Part shown: piece by piece, positions 34,460 through 44,175 of the stretch
Numbering within the stretch: the first letter of the stretch is position 1
Layout of the letters: every line of letters begins with the position of its first letter
Source of the DNA: Pseudomonas sp. CC6-YY-74
GTDB lineage: Bacteria > Pseudomonadota > Gammaproteobacteria > Pseudomonadales > Pseudomonadaceae
Direction: 5' to 3'
Assembly: GCF_002025205.1 (NCBI RefSeq)
Contig: NZ_CP019947.1
Coordinates: forward strand, 3,138,001-3,202,000
Length of the DNA: 64,000 nt
Made by a program: the position numbers and the translations under genes
Notes under the pieces: model-generated
Told to the model about the DNA's origin: nothing
The model's input: only the letters and a program-made list of their open reading frames with translations
Database searches by the model: none

Positions 34460-36847
34460 ATGTCCAGCCTGACCACTTTCGACCTGCCTATCAGCGGCAT
34501 GACCTGTGCCAGTTGCGCCGGCCGCGTCGAGCGCGCCTTGCGCAAAGTACCCAACGTCACCAGCGCCACGGTCAACCTGGCCAACGAACAGGCGCGTATC
34601 GAGGCGCCAGTGGACAGCCTGGAGCAGTTGCTCGCCGCCGTCGCCGGCGCCGGCTATGAAGTGCCCAGCGAACGCCTGGAGCTGGCCATCAGCGGCATGA
34701 CCTGCGCCAGTTGCGTCGGCCGCGTCGAGCGCGCCCTGGCGCAACTGCCAGGCGTCCTCACGGCCAGCGTCAACCTGGCCACCGAGCACGCGCTGCTACA
34801 GGTCACTGCGGGTCTCGACCCACAAAGCCTGTTGCAGGCAGTCGCCAAAGCCGGCTACACGGCCACCCTGCTGGATAGCGAGACGCCCGCCAAGCCCCAG
34901 GCCGAACGTCATTTGCAGCGCGAGCGCTGGGCGCTGGCACTGGCCTTGCTGCTCACCGCGCCACTGTTGATCCCGATGCTGGCGGAGCCGTTTGGCGCCC
35001 ACTGGATGCTGCCGGCCTGGCTCCAGTTCGCCCTGGCCACGCCGGTGCAGTTCGTCCTCGGCGCGCGCTTTTACCGCGCCGCCTGGCTAGCCCTGCGCGC
35101 CGGTGCTGGCAACATGGATCAACTGGTCGCCCTGGGCACCAGCGCCGCCTATGGCCTGAGCCTCTATCAATGGGCGATCACCCCGAGCGGCACGATGCCG
35201 CACCTGTACTTCGAAGCCTCGGCGGTGATCATCAGCCTGATCCTGCTCGGCAAATACCTGGAAAGCCGCGCCAAACGGCAGACCACCAGCGCCATTCGTG
35301 CCCTGCAGGCACTGCGCCCGGATCAGGCGCTGCGTCTGCGCGATGGCGTCGAGCAGTGGGTGGCACTGAGTGCCCTGACCCTGGGCGATCAGGTGCTGGT
35401 CAAGCCCGGCGAGCGCTTCCCGGTCGACGGCCAGGTGTTGCAAGGCCAGAGCCATGCCGACGAAGCCTTGATCAGCGGCGAGAGCCTGCCGCAGCCCAAG
35501 CAGCCGGGTGACAAGGTTACCGCCGGGGCGATCAACGGCGAGGGCCGCCTGTTGATCGAGACCACCGCCCTGGGCGCAGAAACCGTGCTGGCCACGATCA
35601 TCCGCCTGGTCGAGGACGCCCAGGCGGCCAAGGCACCGATCCAGAAACTGGTGGATAAGGTCAGTCGGGTATTCGTACCGACGGTGCTGCTGCTCGCCCT
35701 GGCCACCCTGCTGGGCTGGCTGCTGTTCGGCGCCACGCTGCAAACCGCGCTGCTCAATGCCGTCGCCGTGCTGGTGATCGCCTGCCCCTGCGCCCTCGGC
35801 CTGGCCACGCCAACGGCGATCATGGCCGGCACCGGAGTGGCCGCGCGCCACGGCATCCTGATCAAGGACGCCGAGGCGCTGGAAGTGGCCCATGGCGTCA
35901 CGGCAGTGGCGTTCGACAAGACCGGCACCCTGACCTCTGGCACGCCACGAATCGCCCACATGAGCGCGCTCGATGGCGACACCGCCAGCCTGCTGCAACT
36001 GGCCGGCGCCCTGCAACGTGGCAGCGAACACCCGCTGGCCAAGGCCGTGCTGGATGAATGCACCGCCCAGCAGCTGCCGCTGGCCGAGGTGGTCAACAGC
36101 CAGGCCCTGGCCGGACGCGGGATTGCCGGGCAGATCGGCGAACGCCAGCTGGCCCTGGGCAACAAACGCCTGCTCGAGGAGGGCTGGCTGCACAACCAGA
36201 CCCTGGTCGCCGAGGCCCTGGCCTGGGAAGCCGAAGGCCGTACCCTGTCCTGGCTGATCGAACAGGCACCGACGCCTCAGGTGCTGGGGCTGTTTGCCTT
36301 CGGCGACACCCTCAAAGCCGGCGCCGCCGAGGCCATCGCCCAGCTCAAGGCGCAAGGCATCAGCAGCCACCTGATCAGCGGCGACAACCGCGGCAGCGTC
36401 AATGCGGTAGCCAGCGCCCTGGGCATCGACGCCGTGCATGCCGAAGTGTTGCCGGCAGACAAGGCGGCGATTATCGGCGAGCTGAAAAACAACGGGGTGG
36501 TGGCGATGGTCGGCGACGGCATCAACGATGCCCCGGCGCTGGCTGCCGCGGATGTCGGCATCGCCATGGGCAGCGGCACCGATGTGGCCATGCATGCCGC
36601 CGGCATCACCCTGATGCGCGGCGACCCGCGCCTGGTGCCGGCGGCGCTGGACATCAGCCGGCGCACCTACAACAAGATCAGGCAGAACCTGTTCTGGGCC
36701 TTCGTCTACAACCTGATCGGCATCCCCCTGGCCGCCGCTGGCCTGCTCAACCCGATGCTCGCCGGGGCCGCCATGGCCTTGTCCAGCCTCAGCGTGGTGA
36801 GCAATGCGCTGCTGCTCAAGACTTGGAAACCCAAGGACCACACCTAG
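34460..36847 (+). CDS. copA: copper-exporting P1B-type ATPase
   Basis: A 795-residue Cu(I)-translocating P-type ATPase that pumps copper from the cytoplasm across the inner membrane. Two N-terminal metal-binding domains ([10 protein letters not shown] near residues 13-22 and [10 protein letters not shown] near 80-89) precede the membrane region. The transmembrane metal site is [11 protein letters not shown] near residue 441, the phosphorylated Asp lies in [11 protein letters not shown] near 485, the actuator loop reads SGESLPQ, and GSEHPLAKA carries the P1B-specific HP dipeptide. The hinge is [16 protein letters not shown]. Length is usual for the family. Its promoter has a CueR box, and cueR lies 141 bases downstream. 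Confidence 0.95.
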   Translation: MSSLTTFDLPISGMTCASCAGRVERALRKVPNVTSATVNLANEQARIEAPVDSLEQLLAAVAGAGYEVPSERLELAISGMTCASCVGRVERALAQLPGVLTASVNLATEHALLQVTAGLDPQSLLQAVAKAGYTATLLDSETPAKPQAERHLQRERWALALALLLTAPLLIPMLAEPFGAHWMLPAWLQFALATPVQFVLGARFYRAAWLALRAGAGNMDQLVALGTSAAYGLSLYQWAITPSGTMPHLYFEASAVIISLILLGKYLESRAKRQTTSAIRALQALRPDQALRLRDGVEQWVALSALTLGDQVLVKPGERFPVDGQVLQGQSHADEALISGESLPQPKQPGDKVTAGAINGEGRLLIETTALGAETVLATIIRLVEDAQAAKAPIQKLVDKVSRVFVPTVLLLALATLLGWLLFGATLQTALLNAVAVLVIACPCALGLATPTAIMAGTGVAARHGILIKDAEALEVAHGVTAVAFDKTGTLTSGTPRIAHMSALDGDTASLLQLAGALQRGSEHPLAKAVLDECTAQQLPLAEVVNSQALAGRGIAGQIGERQLALGNKRLLEEGWLHNQTLVAEALAWEAEGRTLSWLIEQAPTPQVLGLFAFGDTLKAGAAEAIAQLKAQGISSHLISGDNRGSVNAVASALGIDAVHAEVLPADKAAIIGELKNNGVVAMVGDGINDAPALAAADVGIAMGSGTDVAMHAAGITLMRGDPRLVPAALDISRRTYNKIRQNLFWAFVYNLIGIPLAAAGLLNPMLAGAAMALSSLSVVSNALLLKTWKPKDHT

Positions 36848-36861
36848 CCTGCATGAAATTC

Positions 36862-36954
36862 GTAGGAGCGGCGGGGACGCCTAGTTCATGCCCACGAAGC
36901 TTTTGCTCGAACGGCTTTCGCGGGCATGGGGCTCGGCGCCCCCCTCGCTCCTAC
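36862..36954. repeat. REP-type inverted repeat between copA and cueR
   Basis: GTAGGAGCGGCGGGGACGCC and, inverted, GCCCCCCTCGCTCCTAC bracket about 60 bases that include a further pairing (GCCCACGAAGC with GCTTTCGCGGGC). Same family as 3683-3736 and 5709-5775. It lies on the probable copA-cueR read-through. Confidence 0.75.
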
Positions 36955-36988
36955 ATTTTGTGCCCACGCCCCAACTGGAGAGCGACCG

Positions 36989-37405
36989 ATGAATATCGGC
37001 CAAGCCGCACAGAAGACCGGCCTCAGCGCCAAGATGATCCGCTACTACGAGAGCATCGAACTGTTACCGGCCGCCGGACGTAGCGACAGCGGCTATCGCC
37101 AGTACGGCGCGCAGGACCTGCATCGCCTGGCCTTTATCAAACGTGCGCGGGATCTGGGGTTTTCCCTGGCCGAGGTCGCCCAACTGCTGACCCTGTGGCA
37201 GGACCGCCAGCGCGCCAGCGCCGACGTCAAGACACTGGCCGCCGGGCATATCGCCGAACTCAACCACAAGATCGCCGAACTCAGCAGCCTGCGCGACACC
37301 CTGCAGGACCTGATGCAGCACTGCCAGGGCAATGACCGCCCCGACTGCCCGATCCTCAAGGATCTGGAGTCCGGCGGCAGCAACCACACAGTCAGCAACC
37401 CGTAG
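36989..37405 (+). CDS. cueR: MerR-family copper-sensing activator CueR
   Basis: A 138-residue MerR-family regulator that activates copA-type promoters on Cu(I) binding. The winged helix-turn-helix (MNIGQAAQKTGLSAKMIRYY and GYRQYGAQDLHRL) is followed by the dimerisation helix and a metal loop HCQGNDRPDCPI, whose two Cys are spaced as in E. coli CueR (CxxxxxxxC). The start is set by GGAG upstream and by the family N-terminus. It sits next to copA and copZ, both of which have matching boxes. Confidence 0.93.
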   Translation: MNIGQAAQKTGLSAKMIRYYESIELLPAAGRSDSGYRQYGAQDLHRLAFIKRARDLGFSLAEVAQLLTLWQDRQRASADVKTLAAGHIAELNHKIAELSSLRDTLQDLMQHCQGNDRPDCPILKDLESGGSNHTVSNP

Positions 37406-37655
37406 GGTGTCACTCGCCGCAGGCAGTGCACCATTGGCTGCTTGGCGTGGCACACAAGCTGGCGGGCTGTCGCTGCGCTCCGAGGCCGCCCTACCCGCAG
37501 GCAGTGCACCATGGTTTATCGGCGCAGCACAAAAGCCGGCGGATTGTCGCTGCGCTCCGAAGCCGCCCTACCCGCAGGCAGTGCACCCTGGTTTATCGGC
37601 GCGGCAGAAAAACTGGCGGGTTGTCGCTGCGCTCCGAAGCCGCCCTACGGCACGA
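37402..37655. repeat. three tandem copies of the roughly 78-bp family D repeat
   Basis: GCAGGCAGTGCACC recurs at 37419, 37497 and 37574 (spacing 78 and 77). Each unit continues through GGTTTATCGGCGC, an AAACTGGCGG-like stretch, GTCGCTGCGCTCCGA and GCCGCCCTACC. The array begins with the terminal sequence GGGTGTCACTCGCCG, directly beyond the cueR stop codon, and runs to the end of the HAD gene on the other strand. Inverted relative to 8225-8460. Confidence 0.85.
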
Positions 37656-38238
37656 GCGACCGCTGCAGCACGGCGCAATCCACGGCGAAGTGATCGGTCA
37701 ATTCCGGCCAGGGATTCTGCGCCAGGTTGACCAATACGCTGCAGGCACCGGCGGCGCGGGCGCATTCCAGGTCGAAGCGGTAGTCGCCGACCATCACCAG
37801 CTCATTCGGCGTCACCTGCCAGCGCTCGGCCAGGTGCAGCAAACCGCCGGGATCGGGCTTGGGCGGCGCCTCGTCGCGGCCGAGAATGTCGCCGCTGGCG
37901 AAGCAATCGCCCAGACCGATCGCCTGCAGCGTCACCAGCGCCAGCTCATGGGCGTTGCGGGTGAGGATACCGAGCCGGCAGTCGCGCTCTTTCAGGGCGC
38001 GAACCAGCTCGATGGCCCCCGGCGCCGGCTCGGCGCTCAGCGCCAGCTCGCGCTCGTGCTCCAGCAGCCAGAGGTACTTGGCGGCCGCTACATCCTCGGG
38101 CAAGGCTGCCAGGTGATGGAGGATGTCGTGCTCCAGGGGGATGTCCAGCGCCCGCTTGATCGCCTCGAAGTCATGCACCGCCAGGGTCAGGGTGCCGTCC
38201 ATGTCGAACACCCAGTGACGCGCCGTTTGCAGCCTCAT
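37645..38238 (-). CDS. HAD-superfamily hydrolase
   Basis: A 197-residue haloacid-dehalogenase-type phosphatase. Motif I is WVFDMDGTLTLA (nucleophile Asp near 12), motif II lies in LGILTRN (Thr), motif III in PPKPDPGGLL (Lys), and motif IV is VMVGDYRFDLECARAAG. The small helical cap between motifs I and II suggests a soluble phosphatase of the phosphoglycolate/beta-phosphoglucomutase type. Substrate unknown. ATG 38238 starts 16 bases after the tesB stop, so it is probably the last gene of the nitroreductase-tesB-HAD operon. Its 3' end runs into the family D repeat array. Confidence 0.83.
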   Translation of the reverse strand: MRLQTARHWVFDMDGTLTLAVHDFEAIKRALDIPLEHDILHHLAALPEDVAAAKYLWLLEHERELALSAEPAPGAIELVRALKERDCRLGILTRNAHELALVTLQAIGLGDCFASGDILGRDEAPPKPDPGGLLHLAERWQVTPNELVMVGDYRFDLECARAAGACSVLVNLAQNPWPELTDHFAVDCAVLQRSLVP

Positions 38239-38254
38239 TGCCAGTCCTCGCGGC

Positions 38255-39124
38255 TCACTTCCAATCCTCACGGATTCGGGTCAGGCCTTCCTGGGCGACC
38301 GAGGCGACCAGCTGGCCCTGGCGATTGAAGATGCTGCCGCGCGAGAAGCCACGGGCGTTGCCGGCCCAGGGGCTGTCCATGGCGTAGAGCAGCCATTCGT
38401 CCATGCGCAGGTTGCTGTGAAACCACAGCGAGTGATCGAGGCTGGCCACCTGCATGAACTTCTGGAACACCGACACCCCATGCGGCAGCATCGAGGTGGT
38501 CAGCAGGTTGAAGTCGCTGGCATAGCCGAGCAGGTACTTGTGCAACTGCGGGTCGTCCGGCAGGTCACCGGCGGCGCGGAACCACACGTACTTGACCGGT
38601 TCGCTCGGCTGCGGGGCAAAAGGGTTGCTGACCGTCACCGGGCGGATTTCGATTGGCGAGTCGGCCACTGCGCGCTCGCGCATGCGCTCTGGCAGAGAGT
38701 CGGCGACCAGTCGGGCCAGCTCGGTTTCCGATTTCAACCCTTCAGGCCCCGGCACATCCGGCATCGGGTTCTGATGGTGAAAGCCTTCCTCGTCGTACTG
38801 AAAGGAAGCACTGCAGGTGAAGATCGGCTTGCCCTTCTGCACCGCCGTCACCCGCCGAGTGCTGAAGCTACCGCCATCGCGTACCCGGTCGACCTGATAG
38901 ACCACCGGCAGGGCCGAGTCACCAGGACGCAGGAAGTAACCGTGCAAGGAGTGCACATGGCGATCCGCCTCGACCGTCTGGCTGGCCGCCGACACGCATT
39001 GACCGAGCACCTGACCGCCGAACAGCTGACGGAAACCCAGATCCTGACTGGCACCGCGAAAGAGGTTTTCTTCGATGGCCTCCAGGCTCAACAGGGCGAC
39101 CAATTCGTCCAGTACCTGACTCAT
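38255..39124 (-). CDS. tesB: acyl-CoA thioesterase II
   Basis: A 289-residue double-hotdog thioesterase that hydrolyses medium- and long-chain acyl-CoAs. It begins SQVLDELVALLSLEAIEENL, has FGGQVLGQCVSAASQTV and the catalytic Asp/Thr/Gln region in ASLDHSLWFHSNLRMDEWLL, and ends RGSIFNRQGQLVASVAQEG. The length fits TesB (about 286). ATG 39124 starts 19 bases after the upstream gene. An association with a SagB-type oxidoreductase is not a standard operon and may hint at a specific substrate. Confidence 0.92.
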   Translation of the reverse strand: MSQVLDELVALLSLEAIEENLFRGASQDLGFRQLFGGQVLGQCVSAASQTVEADRHVHSLHGYFLRPGDSALPVVYQVDRVRDGGSFSTRRVTAVQKGKPIFTCSASFQYDEEGFHHQNPMPDVPGPEGLKSETELARLVADSLPERMRERAVADSPIEIRPVTVSNPFAPQPSEPVKYVWFRAAGDLPDDPQLHKYLLGYASDFNLLTTSMLPHGVSVFQKFMQVASLDHSLWFHSNLRMDEWLLYAMDSPWAGNARGFSRGSIFNRQGQLVASVAQEGLTRIREDWK

Positions 39125-39143
39125 GCTTGTTCTCCAGTAACCG

Positions 39144-40745
39144 CTAAGAGCGGGGTAAACGTAATTCGGGATAGGCCGGCAGTGAGCTGAGGCGCTCATC
39201 CCACACGGCACGACCAAGGGTGAAATGGTAAAGACTTTGCCAGCGGCTGTCGGCAAGTCCTAGTAATTCATGTACCGAATCGTCGAAATAGCAACCAATG
39301 CCAGTGGCCGATAGCCCCGCCGCCTCGGCTTCCAGATAGAGCAACTGGCCGATTTGCCCGCACTCCCAGTACAACCGTGGATAGCGCCAGGTGCCGGCGT
39401 CCAGGGCTGTGTCGAAGCGACTGAGCATGGCCAGGGCGACGCAACCATCGCTGGCGATGTCCTGACCACAGGAGAGAAACTCCGCCAAGCCGCGGGCATC
39501 GCCTGCAAGCAGGCGGTACAGCGGCAATTGGTCGTGCGCGCGCTGCCAGAGAAAATCCTCGCGCAGCCCAAGTTGCGCCTGGCCATCAACCCGCGCCAAC
39601 CAGTACAAGCCGGGTTCCAGGCCCTGCACGCGATGGACGAACAACAGCAGATCGACCTGCGCCGCCTCCCCGGTCAGGGCGAATGGCACCGGCGAATTGG
39701 CCGGCATCAGCCGCTGCAACCAGGCAAACAACAGCTCGGCGTGAATCCCGCTCTTGCCGTCCATGGCTTGCGCACTACGGCGTCGATGCAGAATCGGCCG
39801 CAGCGCCAAGCCGGGGTTATCCGCCTGCGCGCGGCCGGCTTCGACCAACCAGGGCTGAGCGGGCAAGGCCGGGGCACGGCACAGCGCCTGCACCCGCGCC
39901 AGCTCCGGCCAGTCGTGGTACTGGCGCGACAGGCGATTAGGCGTGCCCTGCAGCTCCAGCGCCGCCAGCCCGTTTAACAGATCCTCTGGCAGGGCGAACT
40001 CGGCGGCCTGGGCCGGGCCTATCCAGAGCAGGCAGTCGATATGCTCGGCCTCGGCAAAACCTTGGCGATCCAGGCCGAACACGCCGTCCAGCCGCGCCTC
40101 GGCCACCCCGCGCAGCAGACGCACCTGCCAGCCCAGCGCGCTGGCGGCAAGCGCCAGGCCAGCCAGGGCATGGCCGAGATCATGCTGGCAATAACGGTAG
40201 GCCCGCTCGCCATATTTCCACGCCTCGCGCCAGGGGATGCTGGCCAGCGCCAGCAGGCAGCCGCCCGCCGGCAACGCCTGGGACAGTTGCGCGGCCAGCG
40301 GCGCCGGCAGCTCGGCGCGCACTTCCAGGGCATGCGCATCGGCGGTGTAATGGGCCAGCAAAGCCTGGTCTTGCAGGCTGCCGGGCGGCAGCAGCAGATA
40401 CGCCTCGGTCGGGTGCAGATTGCCCGACGACGGATTGACCCGCAGCGCCCAACGGCTGCCGCCGGCCTCCTTCCACGCCGACAGCGCCAGGCTGTCATAC
40501 AGCAGCTGCGACAGGCTGGCCTGATTCAGCGGCGCCGGCGTGCCCAGCGGCGCGGCGAACACCGCATCGTAGTCAGGCGACTCCAGCAACGGCCGGTGCC
40601 ACAGTTCGATCAGGCGGGCGCCGCGGTAACGCCGAAAGGCGGCGGGCTGGGTCGCCCAGTCCAGCTGCCCGGGCCCGGGGGCGAAGCGCTGCGGCTGATG
40701 CTTGCTCAGTTGGTGATAGGCGCGCACGGCGTCCTGCTCGGTCAT
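39144..40745 (-). CDS. tandem-domain SagB/ThcOx-type nitroreductase-fold protein
   Basis: A 533-residue protein containing two nitroreductase-like domains in one chain. The first half (about 70-290) has the flavin-site motif RVNPSSGNLHPTEAYLLLPPG and RYCQHDLGHALAGLALAASAL. The second half (about 300-530) has LRPILHRRRSAQAMDG and YLEAEAAGLSATGIGCYFDD. Proteins of the SagB type are FMN enzymes that act on small molecules or modified peptides, but there is no peptide-maturation partner here. It heads an operon with tesB and a HAD hydrolase and is divergent from the deacetylase-like gene. ATG 40745 chosen; the longer frame is not supported. Confidence 0.75.
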   Translation of the reverse strand: MTEQDAVRAYHQLSKHQPQRFAPGPGQLDWATQPAAFRRYRGARLIELWHRPLLESPDYDAVFAAPLGTPAPLNQASLSQLLYDSLALSAWKEAGGSRWALRVNPSSGNLHPTEAYLLLPPGSLQDQALLAHYTADAHALEVRAELPAPLAAQLSQALPAGGCLLALASIPWREAWKYGERAYRYCQHDLGHALAGLALAASALGWQVRLLRGVAEARLDGVFGLDRQGFAEAEHIDCLLWIGPAQAAEFALPEDLLNGLAALELQGTPNRLSRQYHDWPELARVQALCRAPALPAQPWLVEAGRAQADNPGLALRPILHRRRSAQAMDGKSGIHAELLFAWLQRLMPANSPVPFALTGEAAQVDLLLFVHRVQGLEPGLYWLARVDGQAQLGLREDFLWQRAHDQLPLYRLLAGDARGLAEFLSCGQDIASDGCVALAMLSRFDTALDAGTWRYPRLYWECGQIGQLLYLEAEAAGLSATGIGCYFDDSVHELLGLADSRWQSLYHFTLGRAVWDERLSSLPAYPELRLPRS

Positions 40746-40814
40746 TACGGCTCCACTTGAGTCGGCCCAGGCAGCGCCGCCATACTCAGACGCTGCATTA
40801 AAGAGTGCCATTGT

Positions 40815-41735
40815 ATGCGCCTGCCGCTGGTCTATCACGACGACTACAGCCCGCCCTTCCCGGCCGGCCATCGTTTCCCCATGGAAAAATTCCGCCTGCT
40901 GCGTGATCACCTGGTGGCCAGCGGCCTGACCCGCGATGCCGAATTGCTGCGTCCGCAACTGTGCCCGCCGGAGATACTGGCCCTGGCCCACTGCCCCGCT
41001 TATATCGAGCGCTACATGAGCGGCGAACTGCCCCACGAAGACCAGCGCCGCCTCGGCCTGCCCTGGAGCGCGGCCCTGGCGCAGCGCACCGTGCGCGCGG
41101 TGGGCGGTTCGCTATTGGCTGCCGAGCAAGCCTTGCAGCATGGCCTGGCCTGCCATCTGGCCGGCGGCACCCATCACGCCCATTACGATCACCCGGCTGG
41201 CTTCTGTATCTTCAATGACCTGGCGGTGATCGCCCGTTACCTGCTCGAAGCCGGCAAGGCGCAACGGGTGCTGATCTTCGACTGCGACGTGCACCAGGGC
41301 GACGGCAGCGCCCGCTTGCTCGCCGATATCCCGGAGGCGATCACCGTCTCTCTGCACTGCGAAAAGAACTTCCCCGCACGTAAGGCCGCCAGCGACTGGG
41401 ACATTCCCCTGCCGATGGGCATGGGCGACGCCGCTTATCTGAAGGTGGTGGACGATGCGCTGAACTACCTGCTGCCGCTGTACCAGCCGGACATCGTGCT
41501 GTACGACGCCGGCGTCGACGTGCACCAGGACGATGCCCTCGGCTACCTGCAACTGACCGACGCCGGAGTCGCCGCCCGCGACCAGGCGGTGCTCAACCAC
41601 TGCCTGGGCCGCGACATCCCGGTGGTCGGCCTGATCGGCGGCGGCTACGACAAAGACCGCCACGCCCTGGCCCGCCGTCACGGCATCCTCCATCACAGCG
41701 CGGCCGAGGTCTGGGCCGAGCGCCAACTGGGCTAG
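40815..41735 (+). CDS. histone deacetylase-family hydrolase
   Basis: A 306-residue arginase/deacetylase-fold protein. The active-site His pair is in LAGGTHHAHYDHPAGFCIFND (about 116-137), zinc ligands lie in IFDCDVHQGDGSARLL (Asp, His) and YDAGVDVHQDDALG (Asp), and the catalytic Gly-rich loop is LIGGGYDKD. Bacterial homologues remove acyl groups from polyamines, lysine or small amides. Cytoplasmic. It is divergent from the nitroreductase operon with 69 bases between starts. Substrate not determinable. Confidence 0.88.
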   Translation: MRLPLVYHDDYSPPFPAGHRFPMEKFRLLRDHLVASGLTRDAELLRPQLCPPEILALAHCPAYIERYMSGELPHEDQRRLGLPWSAALAQRTVRAVGGSLLAAEQALQHGLACHLAGGTHHAHYDHPAGFCIFNDLAVIARYLLEAGKAQRVLIFDCDVHQGDGSARLLADIPEAITVSLHCEKNFPARKAASDWDIPLPMGMGDAAYLKVVDDALNYLLPLYQPDIVLYDAGVDVHQDDALGYLQLTDAGVAARDQAVLNHCLGRDIPVVGLIGGGYDKDRHALARRHGILHHSAAEVWAERQLG

Positions 41736-41775
41736 CCCGAGCCGGCACTGTAGGGTGGGTCGGGCCGCGCAGGCT

Positions 41776-43752
41776 TCAGCCCCCTCCGCCGCGCCGACTG
41801 GCGCGCCCCGCCAGCACCAGGGTCGCGCCCTGGGCCTTGCGGGTAAACCAGAGCACCCGGCTCACGCCCCGGGTGATCGCCACATAGGCCAGGCGCAGGC
41901 TTTCATCGGTCATCGCCTGGTCGTAGCTGTTGCGGAAGAATCCCGAGTAGGCATACAGCGCATTGCGCAGCGGGTGCGGCTCCGCTGGCGCGCAATCATC
42001 AACGATGATCGCCACTTCGGCCTGCAGGCCCTTGGCGCGGTGGATGGTGTAGGCCTTGACCGGCAACTTCTTGTCCAACTGGGCCTGAATCGTCTGCAAG
42101 TCTGCGTTGCGCCGACTGAGCAGCAGCACCGCGCTGCGGTCGGCCACTGTGCGGCTGGCCACGTGCGCGCACTCGGCGTTGATCACCTTCAGCAGCTCCG
42201 GCAGGCGCGCCTTGATATCGAAGCCCTGCACCAGCTTGACCCCGTGATCCCCCGGCTGCATGGCCTTGAACGCCTTGCTGGTCTTGGCTTGCTTGCAGGC
42301 GACGCCAGCGAGCACCGCCTCGCCGTCGCGGATCAACGGCTCGATGGAGCGGTAGTTGGTGGCCAGCATCAGCAGCGCACTGCTCTTGGCCTTGCCCTTG
42401 CCCGGGAAGTGCCTGTCGAAGTCCATGAACAGCTCCGGAGAACTGCCGCGCCAACCATAGATCGACTGCCAGTCGTCGCCGATCGCCATCAGGCTGACCG
42501 CCGCGCCCTGACGCGCCAGCGCGCGGTGGAGCGCTTGCAGCCACTGGACGATCTGCGGCGAGATATCCTGGAATTCATCGATCAGCAGGTGATTGAACGG
42601 CGCCAGCGCCTCGGCCGAGATTCCCGGTGCATTGGCGGCCAAACGTTCGCCGAGCGTTTGAAAGGCGCCATCGAAGGTCATCAAGCCCTGCGCCTGCAGG
42701 CAGGCCTCGAAGGCCTTGCAGAACAACACCAGGGCCTCGATAAAATCACGCTCGCGAGCGGAGCAGGACAGCGCCTGGACATCTATCTGGTCGGGGCGGA
42801 TGCCGATGCTCTGGATAAAGCCGGCCTGCACATAGAAGGCCTCGAACAGCGGCAATGCAGTGAACTCCCCCGCCAGTTTGAAGCCATCCAGCGGCGCCTT
42901 GGCCACCCGCGGCCGTTTGCCTTCGCCAGTGTCAGCCGGCGGCGCCGGCAACCCCAGCAGGCTGTGCACGCGCTCGCGAAACACCGGCTCCTGGGCGTAG
43001 CAACTCTGATAGGCCTGCTTGAGCAGGCGCTGCTGGGCCGGACGCAGACGCGCGGACGTCAGCGGGTTATCCAGCTCACGGGCCGCGCCGGGCGCATCAT
43101 CCAGCTGCTCGAACCAACGCGGGCTGTTCAGCGCCTGCTTGGCCAGCACGCCCATGGCCGAATGGAAAGTGCGCACGCACTGGCGGGCCTGGGCGGCGTC
43201 GAAAGGGTATTGCCAGAAACCCAGCACCCTGAGCAGCTGCGTGCGTAGCTCGGCGCAGGAGGCGTTGGTGAAGGAAATCACCGTCAAGCGTCCCGGCTCG
43301 ATGCCCAGATGACAGAGCATGAACACCACGCGCAGCACCAGGGTGGTGGACTTGCCCGAACCCGCCCCGGCAAAGATCCGCGTGAGCGGATGGCGACCGA
43401 GGATCATCGCCCACTGCTCGTCCGAAGGCGCATTGATCACCCCCGCCACTACCGCCTGGGCGACCCGCTCGCGCATGGCCTCGACCTGCGCCGCATCGAC
43501 CGCCAGCAACGCCGGCCCGTAGATGGCCGTGCTCGCCGGTTGGCCGGGTTTGCCACGCGACCTGGCAGGTTGTTTCCCAGTGCCCGCCTTGCTCTTACCT
43601 ACCGCGGCGGTGGCCTTCTTCGCCCGGGAACGCGGTTTCTTCTGCGGCAAGCCCGCCTCGCGCTCGGCGCGCAGATAGGCCGTGGTCCGCGGGAAATAAC
43701 GGGCCAAGGCACCGGAGAGGAGCAGTTTGTAGCGCTCGACAGCAGACAACAT
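41776..43752 (-). CDS. superfamily 1 DNA helicase (UvrD/HelD-like)
   Basis: A 658-residue ATP-dependent 3'-5' helicase of the UvrD/Rep/HelD group. Motifs in order: AGAGSGKSTTL (Walker A near 150), VISFTNASCAELR, LLIDEFQDISPQ (Walker B), AIGDDWQSIYGWRGSSPE, LATNYRSIEPL, TIHRAKGLQAEVAI and LAYVAITRGVSRVL. The DEFQDIS and GDDWQ forms recall helicase IV (HelD). A Lys/Arg-rich linker (about 40-75) links a short N-terminal segment to the helicase core. ATG 43752 gives a plausible N-terminus. No partner nuclease gene is nearby; a repair or recombination role is likely. Confidence 0.88.
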   Translation of the reverse strand: MLSAVERYKLLLSGALARYFPRTTAYLRAEREAGLPQKKPRSRAKKATAAVGKSKAGTGKQPARSRGKPGQPASTAIYGPALLAVDAAQVEAMRERVAQAVVAGVINAPSDEQWAMILGRHPLTRIFAGAGSGKSTTLVLRVVFMLCHLGIEPGRLTVISFTNASCAELRTQLLRVLGFWQYPFDAAQARQCVRTFHSAMGVLAKQALNSPRWFEQLDDAPGAARELDNPLTSARLRPAQQRLLKQAYQSCYAQEPVFRERVHSLLGLPAPPADTGEGKRPRVAKAPLDGFKLAGEFTALPLFEAFYVQAGFIQSIGIRPDQIDVQALSCSARERDFIEALVLFCKAFEACLQAQGLMTFDGAFQTLGERLAANAPGISAEALAPFNHLLIDEFQDISPQIVQWLQALHRALARQGAAVSLMAIGDDWQSIYGWRGSSPELFMDFDRHFPGKGKAKSSALLMLATNYRSIEPLIRDGEAVLAGVACKQAKTSKAFKAMQPGDHGVKLVQGFDIKARLPELLKVINAECAHVASRTVADRSAVLLLSRRNADLQTIQAQLDKKLPVKAYTIHRAKGLQAEVAIIVDDCAPAEPHPLRNALYAYSGFFRNSYDQAMTDESLRLAYVAITRGVSRVLWFTRKAQGATLVLAGRASRRGGGG

Positions 43753-44175
43753 TCGACGATTCCCACCTGGAGCATGAGGTATATGACTGAATGATAAGTG
43801 TTTTTTGCTGGAGGCTGGCAAGCGCTGGAGGAACGGCGCGAACCGAGGGTGGGCCTACGGCCGTGGCGAGGCAGTTTTTATCCGTGGCGTTGTACCAGGG
43901 CGGCGGGAGTCAGGCGACGATACTGAGCGGGAGAGAACGGTCAGTTGCCGCTAAGCGCTCGGTCGGCGGTACCGCGGGCTAATCCATGACGTGAACAGCA
44001 TCGCCGGACCTGGTTGTTTATCAGGCAGAACGCGAGCCGAGACAAATTAAACAACAGATAGCCAAGGGTAAAAAGCGGGGCGATTCACTTGGCTCCGCGC
44101 GAGTTTGCTAGACATCGCTCAGTGGTCACATTGGCCGGCTAGCCAGTAGCGTTGCCGCGCTGAACGCCTGCGCTC
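43753..44175. other. gap without recognisable features
   Basis: About 420 bases between the helicase start and the cpdA stop. I see no plausible gene, RNA, repeat of the listed families or T-tailed hairpin. The helicase promoter should lie in the first part. Confidence 0.6.

Noticed and set aside
35087..36841. 584-codon open frame opposite copA
   Set aside because: Antisense of the P-type ATPase gene; Gln/Gly-rich with no domain.
37402..37655. CRISPR-like array
   Set aside because: Units are contiguous 77-78 bp repeats without unique spacers, and no cas genes are present.
43791..43982. 63-codon plus-strand open frame
   Set aside because: No ribosome-binding site and no similarity to anything known; probably chance.
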